Positions 20,909-29,238 of a DNA stretch of 64,000 bases are shown here, one piece after another. Numbering within the stretch: position 1 is the stretch's first letter; every line of letters begins with the position of its first letter. Origin of the DNA: Agrobacterium cucumeris. GTDB lineage: Bacteria; Pseudomonadota; Alphaproteobacteria; Rhizobiales; Rhizobiaceae. The DNA is taken from assembly GCF_030036535.1 (NCBI RefSeq), contig NZ_CP080388.1, positions 248,001 to 312,000 on the forward strand, given 5' to 3'. The notes beneath the pieces were generated by a model. The model saw only the letters and a program-made list of their open reading frames with translations. It was not told the origin of the DNA and searched no databases. Made by a program: the position numbers and the translations under genes.

Positions 20909-20994
20909 CGTCATCCTTGGGCTTGTCCCAAGAATCTAAACACATCAACAAAATCAAACCGTTGCAGATCCTCGGGACAGGCCCGAGGATGACG
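20909..20994. repeat. REP-type palindrome, copy 2 (one arm decayed)
   Basis: The right arm keeps the sequence CCTCGGGACAGGCCCGAGGA ending in TGACG. The left arm has drifted (CGTCATCCTTGGGCTTGTCC), and the spacer is AT-rich. It lies in the 450-bp gene-free region between marR and the GNAT gene. Confidence 0.8.
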
Positions 20995-21065
20995 TCGGAG
21001 TGTTTGGCGAAGCTTGCCATCAATCGGATGACACGGCGCGAATGGCCAGATGTGTCAGAAGGCTA

Positions 21066-21086
21066 ACCCCGGCCTTTCGCCGGGGT
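21066..21086 (-). terminator. probable terminator after the GNAT gene
   Basis: A perfect stem ACCCCGGC/GCCGGGGT with a 5-base loop lies 23 bases after the stop of the acetyltransferase. The T-run behind it is weak (TT only), so termination might be partial. Confidence 0.45.
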
Positions 21087-21109
21087 CTTAATATCAGCAG
21101 ACTACTCGC

Positions 21110-21679
21110 TCAGGCCGAAAGCCGGCGGCCATTTGCCACCAGAAGACCGGCGGCACCTTCCAGCCAGCCGGCTTTCAGTTCCAGCGCAAGGAAGCGGCTG
21201 CGCTCGAACGGGCCGGGCATGATCAGGTGCTGCGCCTTGTTGGCGAAAAAGCCGAAGCGCTCGTAATATGGCGCATCGCCAACCAGAAGGATGGCGCCGT
21301 GGCCGCGTCTCGTAGCCTCGGCGATCGATGCGCGCATCAGTGCAGAGCCGATGCCCTTGCCCTCATGGGCGGCATCGACGGCCAGCGGGCCAAGCAGCAG
21401 CGCTTCAACCGCGCGGCCTTCGCGCGAAATGCCGGCTTCGACATTCCACAGGCGCACCGTGGCGATGACATGGCCGTCCTCATCACGGGCGACCAGCGCC
21501 AGGCCTTCGGCCGGAACGCGGCCGGCACGCAGCTTCTCGGAAGACTTGCGGCGGCGGCCGGCGCCCATGGCGCGGTCCAGCAGGTTCTCACGGGCAACGA
21601 CATCGCCCGGATTTTCCTGATCGACATGAAATGTCTGCGGTGTGAAAAATGCCCGTACCGAATTCAAAAGAGCGGCCAT
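21110..21679 (-). CDS. GNAT family N-acetyltransferase
   Basis: A 189-residue protein with the acetyl-CoA-binding GNAT fold. The pyrophosphate loop with its R/Q-x-x-G-x-G/A core is in DAAHEGKGIGSALMRASI, and the last strand region is GDAPYYERFGFFANKAQH. This form matches the YhbS-like predicted acetyltransferases often found in rhizobia. The ATG at 21679 (MAALLNSVRAFF) is preferred over 21700. The substrate is unknown. It lies downstream of ornithine decarboxylase on the same strand but about 247 bp away. Confidence 0.88.
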   Translation of the reverse strand: MAALLNSVRAFFTPQTFHVDQENPGDVVARENLLDRAMGAGRRRKSSEKLRAGRVPAEGLALVARDEDGHVIATVRLWNVEAGISREGRAVEALLLGPLAVDAAHEGKGIGSALMRASIAEATRRGHGAILLVGDAPYYERFGFFANKAQHLIMPGPFERSRFLALELKAGWLEGAAGLLVANGRRLSA

Positions 21680-21736
21680 CCTTGGCCTCCCGTCACACAA
21701 CCGCCCACACGCGGCCCTTGATGAAAAATGGTGGAG

Positions 21737-21827
21737 CCGTTCCGGCCCGCCGACACGCTTTCCTCGGCTGGAAGAGGAGCAGCAAGCAGGGATTTGCGCA
21801 ACAGCACAATCGGCAAGGCCGGAACGG
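21737..21827. repeat. distant inverted repeat
   Basis: CCGTTCCGGCC (21737-21747) and its exact complement (21817-21827) flank 69 bases between ornithine decarboxylase and the GNAT gene. The pair could form a long stem-loop in the GNAT 5' region. No other feature is evident in this 246-bp gap. Confidence 0.4.
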
Positions 21828-21925
21828 AAGCTTGGTCGAGACGCCGCCCTTTTCAGCGGACGGCGTTCGGACTTTCAATCAGCATCGGATTTCCCGAAAG
21901 CGCGTACGCTTTTCGGTCGGATGCC

Positions 21926-23059
21926 TTAGATGACGTAGGCCTTCAGCGGCTCGAAGCCATTAAAGGCAACTGCCGAATAGGTCGTCGTATAAGCGCCGGT
22001 ACCTTCGATCAGAACTTCGTCGCCGATGGTCAGCGAGACCGGCAGCGGGTACATGTTCTTTTCATACAGCACGTCGGCGCTGTCGCAGGTCGGGCCGGCC
22101 AGAATGCAGGGCTGCATCTCGTCCTGATCACGCTCGGTGCGGATCGGGTAACGGATAGCCTCATCCATCGTCTCGGCGAGACCGCCGAACTTGCCGATGT
22201 CGAGGAACACCCAGCGGTGGTTGTCATTGTCGGACTTCTTCGAGACGAGAACAACTTCCGCCTTGATGACGCCCGCATTGCCAACCATGCCGCGGCCCGG
22301 CTCGATGATCGTCTTCGGGATCTGGTTGCCGAAGTGCTTGCGCAGTGCCGTGTCGATTGCCTGGCCGTATTCTTCGGCGGCAGGAACGTCGCGCAGGTAC
22401 TTGGTCGGGAAACCACCGCCCATATTGACCATCTGCAGGTGGATGCCCTGCTTGGCCAGCGAACCGAAAACCCGCTTTGCATCGGCAAGTGCAGCATCCC
22501 ATGCGTCGAGATTCATCATCTGCGAACCGACATGGAAAGACACGCCGTAGGATTCCAGACCCATCTGATGCGCATAGACCAGAACATCGACGGCCATCTG
22601 CGGCACGCAGCCGAACTTGCGCGACAGCGGCCATTCAGCGCCTTCGCCATCCGTCAGCACGCGGCAGAATACGCGCGCGCCGGGGGCGGCACGGGCAACC
22701 TTTTCGACTTCCTCATGGCTATCAACGGCGAAGAGATCGATGCCGAGCGCGTAAGCGCGGGCGACATCGCGCTCCTTCTTGATGGTGTTGCCGAAGGAGA
22801 TACGGTCGGCCGTCGCACCGGCATCGAGCGCCATCTGGATTTCAGCCACGGAGGCGCAATCGAAGCTGGAGCCGAGCGAAGCGAGCAGCTTCAGGATTTC
22901 CGGAGCCGGGTTTGCCTTGACGGCATAATAGATCGCGCTGTTCGGCAGGGAATGCCGGAACGCGTTGAAATTGTCGCGCACGACGTCGAGATCAACCACA
23001 AGGCAAGGGCCTTCGGGACGTCGGGTCTTGATGAAGTCGAGAATGCGTGCAGTCGTCAT
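21926..23059 (-). CDS. ornithine (or lysine/ornithine) decarboxylase, PLP-dependent
   Basis: A 377-residue fold-III decarboxylase of the eukaryotic-type ODC family that makes putrescine for polyamine synthesis. The PLP lysine is in YYAVKANPAPE (Lys 48), the PLP phosphate loop in IEPGRGMVGNAG, the glycine loop in NMGGGFPTKYL, and the active-site cysteine in GPTCDSADVLYE near residue 324. Some bacterial members also decarboxylate lysine, which cannot be judged here. The frame remains open for another 135 codons upstream, but the ATG at 23059 gives the family length. A long structured leader precedes it. Confidence 0.94.
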   Translation of the reverse strand: MTTARILDFIKTRRPEGPCLVVDLDVVRDNFNAFRHSLPNSAIYYAVKANPAPEILKLLASLGSSFDCASVAEIQMALDAGATADRISFGNTIKKERDVARAYALGIDLFAVDSHEEVEKVARAAPGARVFCRVLTDGEGAEWPLSRKFGCVPQMAVDVLVYAHQMGLESYGVSFHVGSQMMNLDAWDAALADAKRVFGSLAKQGIHLQMVNMGGGFPTKYLRDVPAAEEYGQAIDTALRKHFGNQIPKTIIEPGRGMVGNAGVIKAEVVLVSKKSDNDNHRWVFLDIGKFGGLAETMDEAIRYPIRTERDQDEMQPCILAGPTCDSADVLYEKNMYPLPVSLTIGDEVLIEGTGAYTTTYSAVAFNGFEPLKAYVI

Positions 23060-23480
23060 CGATATATTCCCTATAAAACCGACTCCGGAAAAATCCGGAG
23101 GACAAAGGACGCTCGAGATATGCACTCGAATCAGCCGGTGGAGGCGCAGAATCGATAGCATACGCTCAAGGCGTGAATATGAACGATGCCCTGCCAGAGC
23201 ATCATTCGGCTTTGTCTGCCATCGATTGGAGGGATTGACCCGACCGCACTTCAGGCAATGATGGTGTGCCTCTTCAGTACCCCGGCTGATGGAAAGCCGG
23301 CAGAGAACCAGAAAGGCCCGCACCGTCGTTGCTTCATATGTCCTCGCATTTCCCGGTTGGCCGGAATAGCGACTGGAGGGGTTAGTTCCAGGTACCTTAC
23401 CGAAATCCTCACCACATCGAGGAATCGGCGGACACACATGGGCACGTGCGACTTTGGGCAGCACGGGAGATAAGAATATT
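23060..23480 (-). ncRNA. probable speF-type leader RNA of ornithine decarboxylase
   Basis: About 420 bases without a gene of their own precede the ODC start. A conserved speF RNA motif of roughly this length is known upstream of alphaproteobacterial ODC genes, and position and gene match. Visible structure includes a hairpin with arms CCGGCT/AGCCGG at 23282-23299 and a 7-bp CTCCGGA/TCCGGAG hairpin at 23083-23100, placed 23 bases before the ATG. The second could hide the ribosome site or stop transcription. The limits are estimates, and I could not align the motif base by base. Confidence 0.65.
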
Positions 23481-23596
23481 CGCAGTCATAATCAAGAGGT
23501 TTTTTTCACCATTTAGCGGATTTTTTCAGCAATGAATTTAGGGTTGAACAGTCGCCCTTCAGCGTTCAATTATATGGAACGAACCGGAGGATTTCC

Positions 23597-24490
23597 ATGG
23601 ACACGCTGACCCGCATCCGCGCCTTTATCGATGTCGTCGAGGCGGAGGGTTTTTCCGCCGCCGCGCGCAAGACCGGACGCTCCAAGGCGCTCCTGTCCAA
23701 GTACGTCCGGGAACTGGAAGATGATCTCGGCGCGCTGCTCCTTAACCGCACGACAAGGCAGTTTTCGCTGACCGAGGCCGGGCACACCTATTATCGCACC
23801 GCCTCCGACATACTGAAGGAGATCGACAACCTCGCCGATCTGGTGCGCGAGAAGAATGCTGACCTCAAAGGCAAGCTCCGGATTTCGGTGCCGCGCACCT
23901 TCATCGATGCCGATGTCGGCCAGAGCCTGATCGATTTCGCCAAGGAAAATCCGGAACTGTCGCTGGAAATCGTCGCCGAGGACCGGTTTGTCGATCTGAT
24001 CGAGGAAGGTTTCGACCTTGCGGTCCGGATCACCCGGTTGGAAGATTCGGGCCTCATCGCCCGCAAGCTTTCCGATTTCCGCGTCTATGCGGTGGCGACG
24101 GCGGATTTCGTGGCGCAGCACGGGCCGCTCGACGGGCCGCAGGATTTCTCCCGTGTTCCCTTCATCATTGACACCAATACGCGTTTTCACAATACGGTGC
24201 GGTATCTGGAGCCGGATGGCGGCTCGAATTCGGTGACCATCAGCGGGCCGATCGAGGTCAACAGCCCCCAGGCGACCCTGCGCGCCGCCCGCGCCGGCCT
24301 CGGCATCGCCATGGTGCCTGACTTCATCGCCCGGCCCTATATCCAGTCCGGCGAGCTGGTGACGCTGTTTGACGATTATATTTCCAAGGACCGCGGCATT
24401 TATGCGGTCTATCCGCATCGCCGCTACCTGCCGGCCAAGGTGCGCAGCTTCGTGGATTATCTTTCGGCGTGGTTCAGGAAGAACGGGTGA
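23597..24490 (+). CDS. LysR family transcriptional regulator
   Basis: A 297-residue regulator with an N-terminal winged helix-turn-helix (residues 1-60, AFIDVVEAEGFSAAARKTGRSKAL) and a periplasmic-binding-protein-like effector domain after residue 90. The end of the effector domain has the IYAVYPHRRYLPAKVRSFVDYL run seen in the CrgA/DsdC-like LysR branch. A strong CGGAGG site precedes the ATG. It is divergent from the ODC leader, sharing a promoter region, so ODC could be a target, but no T-N11-A box was confirmed. A REP palindrome follows the gene. Confidence 0.92.
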   Translation: MDTLTRIRAFIDVVEAEGFSAAARKTGRSKALLSKYVRELEDDLGALLLNRTTRQFSLTEAGHTYYRTASDILKEIDNLADLVREKNADLKGKLRISVPRTFIDADVGQSLIDFAKENPELSLEIVAEDRFVDLIEEGFDLAVRITRLEDSGLIARKLSDFRVYAVATADFVAQHGPLDGPQDFSRVPFIIDTNTRFHNTVRYLEPDGGSNSVTISGPIEVNSPQATLRAARAGLGIAMVPDFIARPYIQSGELVTLFDDYISKDRGIYAVYPHRRYLPAKVRSFVDYLSAWFRKNG

Positions 24491-24528
24491 TGCGACGGAC
24501 GGTTAAGTTGTCACACCGCCCTCACCTC

Positions 24529-24603
24529 CGTCATCCTCGGGCTTGACCCGAGGATCCATGTTTCAGCGGTTGATGGATCCTCGGGTCAAGCCCGAGGATG
24601 ACG
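24529..24603. repeat. REP-type palindrome, copy 3 (perfect arms)
   Basis: Two perfectly complementary 30-bp arms surround a 15-base spacer. This is the best-preserved copy of the family. It begins 39 bp after the LysR stop and could work as a terminator or mRNA-stabilising hairpin. The next 59 bases hold nothing else. Confidence 0.92.
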
Positions 24604-24662
24604 CCGCGTGTGACGAAATGTTTGCCGCGCCCTCTTCCCGCGCTGCGACAGACATTTATCCC

Positions 24663-24700
24663 TAATGCTGACGCCCGCCTTGCGGCGGGCGTCAGCATTA
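24663..24700 (-). terminator. strong hairpin after the sugar-binding protein gene
   Basis: A perfect 17-bp stem with a TTGC (or GCAA) loop lies 13 bases after the stop of the minus-strand substrate-binding protein gene. It lacks a clear U-tract on that strand, so it may act by blocking exonucleases as well as by ending transcription. Confidence 0.7.
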
Positions 24701-24713
24701 GCTGGAAATCAGA

Positions 24714-25667
24714 TCAGAACGGCGAATCCGGGAAGTAGAACTGCTCGGCATTCTCCTTGGTGATCAATGTCGCGTCGAGAATATAATTCCCGGCAACCGG
24801 CACCTGATCATAGAAATGCCCGGCCGTCAGCTGCATGGCGGTCGCCACCATTGCCGGCGGATAGAGCACGTCGACCGGCACCAGCTTGTCGCCGTCCATG
24901 ACCTTCTTGATCATGTCCTTGGAGCCGGCACCCGCAACGATATACTGGATATCGGTGCGTTTCGCCTGCTGGATCGCTTCCAGCACGCCGATCGCCATGT
25001 CGTCATCCTGGCACCAGACCACGTCGATTTTCTTGTATTTGGTCAGATAGTCCTGCATCACGCGGAAGGCGTCGTCGCGGTTCCAGTTGCCGTACTGACG
25101 GTCGAGAACCTTGACGTTCGAGCCAGCGATTCCCTTGTCGAACCCATCCTGACGCTGCTGGTCGATCGGGATCGGCAGGCCGCGAATGACCACCACTTCC
25201 GCATCCGGCGTGGTTTTCTTGATGTATTCGCCCGCCACCTGGCCAAGCGCCGGGTTGTTGCCGGCGACATAGAGATCGCGGATGGAATTGTCGTTGACGC
25301 TCGGCGCACGGTCCACCAGCGCAACGAAGGTGCCCTTGTCCTTGATCTCCTTGATGGCGTTGACCAGCGGATCGGGATCCGACGGCAGCACGACCAGCGC
25401 GTCCAGCCCCTGCACGGCAAGATCCTGCAGCGCGTTGGCCTGATTGGCGGCATCCGGCGATGTCTTGACGATCACATTAAGCCCCGGATGCTCCTGCATG
25501 AGCAGCTTCGCCACGCGCTCGGCATGATAAACGACGCCCGCCGTCCAGCCGTGATCGGCCGCCGGAATGGACACGCCGATGGTGACCTTCTTGTCCTGCG
25601 CATGCGCTGAGCCCGCCAGCACCGCAGCCAGCGCGGCAAAAGCCACACCGATGAATTTTCTACGCAT
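24714..25667 (-). CDS. CUT2 sugar ABC transporter substrate-binding protein
   Basis: A 317-residue periplasmic sugar-binding protein of the ribose-type family (Peripla_BP_4). The signal peptide is MRRKFIGVAFAALAAVLAGSAHA. The first strand reads KVTIGVSIPAADHGWTAGV, and LAVQGLDALVVLPSDPDPL and VWCQDDDMAIGVLEAIQQAK are typical ligand-domain segments. The start at 25667 was taken from the signal peptide. The sugar is unknown; ribose, allose or a polyol are possible. It is the last gene of an ATPase-permease-binding protein operon, 73 bp after the permease. Confidence 0.92.
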   Translation of the reverse strand: MRRKFIGVAFAALAAVLAGSAHAQDKKVTIGVSIPAADHGWTAGVVYHAERVAKLLMQEHPGLNVIVKTSPDAANQANALQDLAVQGLDALVVLPSDPDPLVNAIKEIKDKGTFVALVDRAPSVNDNSIRDLYVAGNNPALGQVAGEYIKKTTPDAEVVVIRGLPIPIDQQRQDGFDKGIAGSNVKVLDRQYGNWNRDDAFRVMQDYLTKYKKIDVVWCQDDDMAIGVLEAIQQAKRTDIQYIVAGAGSKDMIKKVMDGDKLVPVDVLYPPAMVATAMQLTAGHFYDQVPVAGNYILDATLITKENAEQFYFPDSPF

Positions 25668-25740
25668 AGTCTCTTTCCTCCCAAGACCGGGGCGTTCCTC
25701 CTTCAACCGCACCTGCCCCAGATGGCGCGGCGTGATTACG

Positions 25741-26742
25741 TCACCTGCGGCTGAGCGAGCGCTGCACCAGCATGGCGATGATGATGATGGCCCCCTGAAT
25801 GGCGCCGATCAGATATTCGCTGACGAAGTTCGACAGGATCATGATGTTGCCGACGATCTCCAGAATGAAGGCGCCGCAGATCGTGCCCCAGATGCGCCCT
25901 ACCCCGCCGCGCAGCGCCGTGCCGCCGACAACGACGGCGGTGATGGCCTGCAGTTCCCACAACATGCCCGTCGTGGCCGAGGTGGAAGCGAGACGCGGCA
26001 CGTAAAGCAGCACCGCCACCGCAACACACAGCCCCTGCACCACATAGGCGATGGTGCGCACCCGGGTGACCGAAATGCCGGAATAACGCGCCACATCCTC
26101 GCTGGAGCCGACCGCTGTCAGATGCCGGCCATAACGGGTGCGGTAAAGCACGAAGGCGGCGATGGCGGCGGTCACGAAAATCACGATGACCGGCACCGGC
26201 ACGCCCAGCACATTGCCGAAATAGACCGGGCGATAAAGCGTCTGGATTTCCGGGTTGCGCAGCGTGATGGCGCCGCCCTGCGACAGCCATGTGGTCAGCC
26301 CGCGATAGATGCCCATGGTGCCGAGCGTGGCGATGAAGGGCTCGATGCGGCCGATGGTGGTGATGAGGCCATTGGCCAGCCCGCAGGCCGCGCCGATGGC
26401 GAGCGCCAGCGCCATGGCGGCCAGCAGCATCAGAAGCGGACTGGCGATGACGCCGCTGTTCATGAACAGGATCATCAGGCTGGCGACGAAAGCCACCATC
26501 GCGCCAACGGAAAGATCGAGCCCGCCCGAGGTGATGACATAGGTCGCGCCAAGCGCGATGATGGCGATGAAGGCGCTGCGGGTGACGACGTTAAGAAGAT
26601 TGTCGATGCCGATGAAATTGGGATTGGCGATGGTGCCGAGAACCAGCAGCAGGGCCAGCGCCACGAACGGCGCCACGGCGCGCAGATCCCAGTCCTTCGA
26701 GGTCTTCGGCGTCTTGCCGGTGTCAGTTGCGGCCTCGGTCAT
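25741..26742 (-). CDS. CUT2 sugar ABC transporter permease
   Basis: A 333-residue inner-membrane permease of the RbsC family with eight to ten helices. The family signatures are TYVITSGGLDLSVGAMVAFVA and LQAITAVVVGGTALRGGVGRI. The ATG at 26742 (MTEAATDTGK) was chosen because the longer frame to 26820 overlaps the ATPase gene. It presumably forms a homodimeric channel with the ATPase upstream. Confidence 0.94.
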   Translation of the reverse strand: MTEAATDTGKTPKTSKDWDLRAVAPFVALALLLVLGTIANPNFIGIDNLLNVVTRSAFIAIIALGATYVITSGGLDLSVGAMVAFVASLMILFMNSGVIASPLLMLLAAMALALAIGAACGLANGLITTIGRIEPFIATLGTMGIYRGLTTWLSQGGAITLRNPEIQTLYRPVYFGNVLGVPVPVIVIFVTAAIAAFVLYRTRYGRHLTAVGSSEDVARYSGISVTRVRTIAYVVQGLCVAVAVLLYVPRLASTSATTGMLWELQAITAVVVGGTALRGGVGRIWGTICGAFILEIVGNIMILSNFVSEYLIGAIQGAIIIIAMLVQRSLSRR

Positions 26743-26794
26743 GTTTCCCCTCAATTGTCTTTTCTTCAGGCCATATCTTTCGAAACCCGCAGCC

Positions 26795-28318
26795 TCAGGC
26801 GGGTTCCTGCGTGTGAACACCGGTCGCCAGCGCCACGATGTCGTTTTCTGTCATGCGATCCCCCGTCACTTCACCGACGATACGGCCGGAACGCATCACC
26901 AGAATGCGGTCGCAGATGCCGATCAGCTCGGGCATTTCCGAGGAAACGACGATGATCGAGCGCCCCTCCTCCGCAAGCCCGGCGATGAAGCGGTAAATCT
27001 GCTCCTTGGTGCCGATGTCGATGCCGCGCGTCGGCTCGTCGATGATAACGATGGAGGGATCGAGCAGCATCATTTTGGCGAGCAGCAGCTTCTGCTGGTT
27101 GCCGCCGGAGAGCTGGCCCGCCAGCAGATCCTTGCGGCCGGTGCGGATGTCGAAATCGCGCACCGCATCATCAAGCGCCGCCGTCTCGCGGCGGGTATCG
27201 ATCTGGAACAGCCGGCTGAACTTCTTCAGCGAAGCAAGCGTCAGATTGATGCGCAGATCCTTGGTAAGCAGCAGTCCCTTGCCCTTGCGATCCTCGCTCA
27301 AGTAAACGATGCCCGCCTTCAGGCTGTCTTCGGGCTTGGCGAAAGTGACCGCGCGCCCAAGATGGCGAACCGTTCCCCGCCCGGCCCGCAGGCCCAGCAC
27401 GCCCTCCATCAGCTCCGTCCGCCCCGCTCCGACGAGACCGGCGAAACCGAGGATTTCGCCCTTGCGCAGGCGGAAACCGGCATCCTGCGCATAACCGGGA
27501 ACGTTAAAATGCTCCACCTCAAGAACCGGCTCACGCTCACCGCCGGCATTGCGGTCGGGATAAAGCTTGGCGACATCCCGCCCCACCATCAGCCGCGCCA
27601 TATCGGCCGGCTCCAGCTCTGAGGCCGGATGTGAGGCGACCAGCCTGCCGTCGCGCAGCACCGTCACCCGGTCGGCAATCTCCTTCACTTCCGGCAGGCG
27701 GTGCGAAATATAAAGCACGGCCACGCCTTTTGCCCTGATATCGCGGATGACATTCAGCAGCGCATCGGTCTCTATCGGCGTCAGGCTCGCGGTCGGCTCG
27801 TCGAAAATCACCACGCGATGCGGCACCAGCAGAACGCGGGCAATCTGCACCAGCTGCCGCTGGGCAATCGACAGGCTGCCGACGATGGCGTCGGGATCGA
27901 TCGTGCCGCCGAGATCGCCGACGGCCCTGCGCGCACCATCGCGCATGGCGCGGTCGTCCATAACAGGACCTTTATGCAATTCACGGCCGAGATAGATATT
28001 CTGCGCCACCGTCAGATCGGGTGCCAGCAATATTTCCTGGTGTACGAGAACGATGCCGCGATGTTCGGCATCCACCGGCCCGCCAAGCGTAACGGCTGTA
28101 CCATCAATGAGGATTTCACCGCCCGACGGCTTTTCATTGCCGGCCAGCAGCTTCATCAGCGTCGATTTACCGGCGCCGTTCTCGCCGATGATGGCGTGCA
28201 CCTCGCCGGCACGCACCGCGATCTCGATATCTTTCAGAACCTGAACCGGCCCGAAGGATTTCGACAGCCCAACCGTCCGGACAAGGGCCGGGGCTGAAGT
28301 TTCGTCAGCAGAAGCCAT
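26795..28318 (-). CDS. CUT2 sugar ABC transporter ATP-binding protein (double ATPase)
   Basis: A 507-residue protein with two fused ATPase domains, as in RbsA and MglA. The first half has Walker A GENGAGKSTLMKLLAG and Walker B VVIFDEPTASL. The second half has a degenerate Walker A (GLVGAGRTELMEG) and the signature LSGGNQQKLLLAKMM with IVIIDEPTRGIDIG. Such asymmetry is normal in this family. It is the first gene of the operon. The 192 bp upstream, to the TetR gene, hold nothing recognisable beyond a likely promoter. Confidence 0.94.
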   Translation of the reverse strand: MASADETSAPALVRTVGLSKSFGPVQVLKDIEIAVRAGEVHAIIGENGAGKSTLMKLLAGNEKPSGGEILIDGTAVTLGGPVDAEHRGIVLVHQEILLAPDLTVAQNIYLGRELHKGPVMDDRAMRDGARRAVGDLGGTIDPDAIVGSLSIAQRQLVQIARVLLVPHRVVIFDEPTASLTPIETDALLNVIRDIRAKGVAVLYISHRLPEVKEIADRVTVLRDGRLVASHPASELEPADMARLMVGRDVAKLYPDRNAGGEREPVLEVEHFNVPGYAQDAGFRLRKGEILGFAGLVGAGRTELMEGVLGLRAGRGTVRHLGRAVTFAKPEDSLKAGIVYLSEDRKGKGLLLTKDLRINLTLASLKKFSRLFQIDTRRETAALDDAVRDFDIRTGRKDLLAGQLSGGNQQKLLLAKMMLLDPSIVIIDEPTRGIDIGTKEQIYRFIAGLAEEGRSIIVVSSEMPELIGICDRILVMRSGRIVGEVTGDRMTENDIVALATGVHTQEPA

Positions 28319-28510
28319 GCGCCGTCACCGACAGCCGGTGAGAACGAACGGTTTTTGCCTCTCGATTTTTGCTGATTTGACCATAGGCGAACTCCTCCCA
28401 AAGCTCAGGGAAGAAGCTAACGTCCGTTTTGAGGTACGTAAAGCAAATTTCGCTCGTCTTTTAGAATACACTGAAATTTGACCGGCCGGGCAGGACGATA
28501 CGGCGCTTGA

Positions 28511-29134
28511 TCATGGCGCCGGGGGACGCTGGAAGCCCTTCATGAGACGATGCATGGCTTCTGCGCCTTCCTTCACCAGATCGAAACGTTTGCCGAACAG
28601 CAGCCAGTCGTAAACTATGCCTTTGATCAGCCAGTAGAGCGCACCGAGTGCTGATTCCGCCGTCCAGTTGTCGTTGAAGACGCCCTCGGCCTGCGCACGC
28701 TGAAAAGCCGCCTCCAGCCGCTCCTTGTGGTAACGGTCCAGCTCTTCCTGCGCATGCAGCACCGGGGCGAACTCGTCTGAATAGCTGGTGCGCAGGCTGA
28801 TGGTCATGATGCGCTGGCGTTGTTCGTCCTGCGCCAGAAGCGCCAGCCACTTGCAGGCCGCTTCCTCGATCTTGGAAAGCAGGGTCAACCCCTTGAGATC
28901 AGGATCACCGAAATCAAGCAGATCGGATTCCGGCAGCGCCACCGATTTATAGAGGCCGATGAAAAGGTCGGTCTTGCTGGAAAAATGCCAGTATATCGCC
29001 CCGCGCGTGACCCCGGCTGCGGCCGCCACCTCGTCCAGCGAGGCGTTGGCCACGCCCTTCTTGAAGAACACACGCTCGGCAGCGGCAAGGATCGCCTGAC
29101 GCGTCTCTTCTGCCTCGGCCTTGGTACGGCGCAT
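28511..29134 (-). CDS. TetR/AcrR family repressor of the RND pump
   Basis: A 207-residue regulator. The N-terminal helix-turn-helix reads ASLDEVAAAAGVTRGAIYWHF, identical in style to AcrR, TtgR and MexR-type TetR repressors. The C-terminal ligand domain resembles that of TtgR/AcrR (TetR_C_2). The ATG at 29134 (MRRTKAEAEETRQ) is the conserved start. It follows the RND gene on the same strand with a 104-bp gap, so it may be transcribed with its targets. An AcrR-like operator lies before the first gene of the pump at 33632. The similar Agrobacterium ife and ame pumps also have TetR repressors, but I cannot tell which it matches. Confidence 0.92.
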   Translation of the reverse strand: MRRTKAEAEETRQAILAAAERVFFKKGVANASLDEVAAAAGVTRGAIYWHFSSKTDLFIGLYKSVALPESDLLDFGDPDLKGLTLLSKIEEAACKWLALLAQDEQRQRIMTISLRTSYSDEFAPVLHAQEELDRYHKERLEAAFQRAQAEGVFNDNWTAESALGALYWLIKGIVYDWLLFGKRFDLVKEGAEAMHRLMKGFQRPPAP

Positions 29135-29238
29135 GCTGATGTCTCCTTCCAGTCGTGACACGGCGCTTTCGCACCGTGCCTTTTCTTGTCGTGCCAGGCT
29201 GTCATTCACATGAATGTGGCCTGGCCTTCACATCCGTT

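Noticed and set aside
25567..26955. A 462-residue open frame on the plus strand
   Set aside because: It is antisense to the CUT2 permease and parts of the neighbouring genes and has shadow-like composition.
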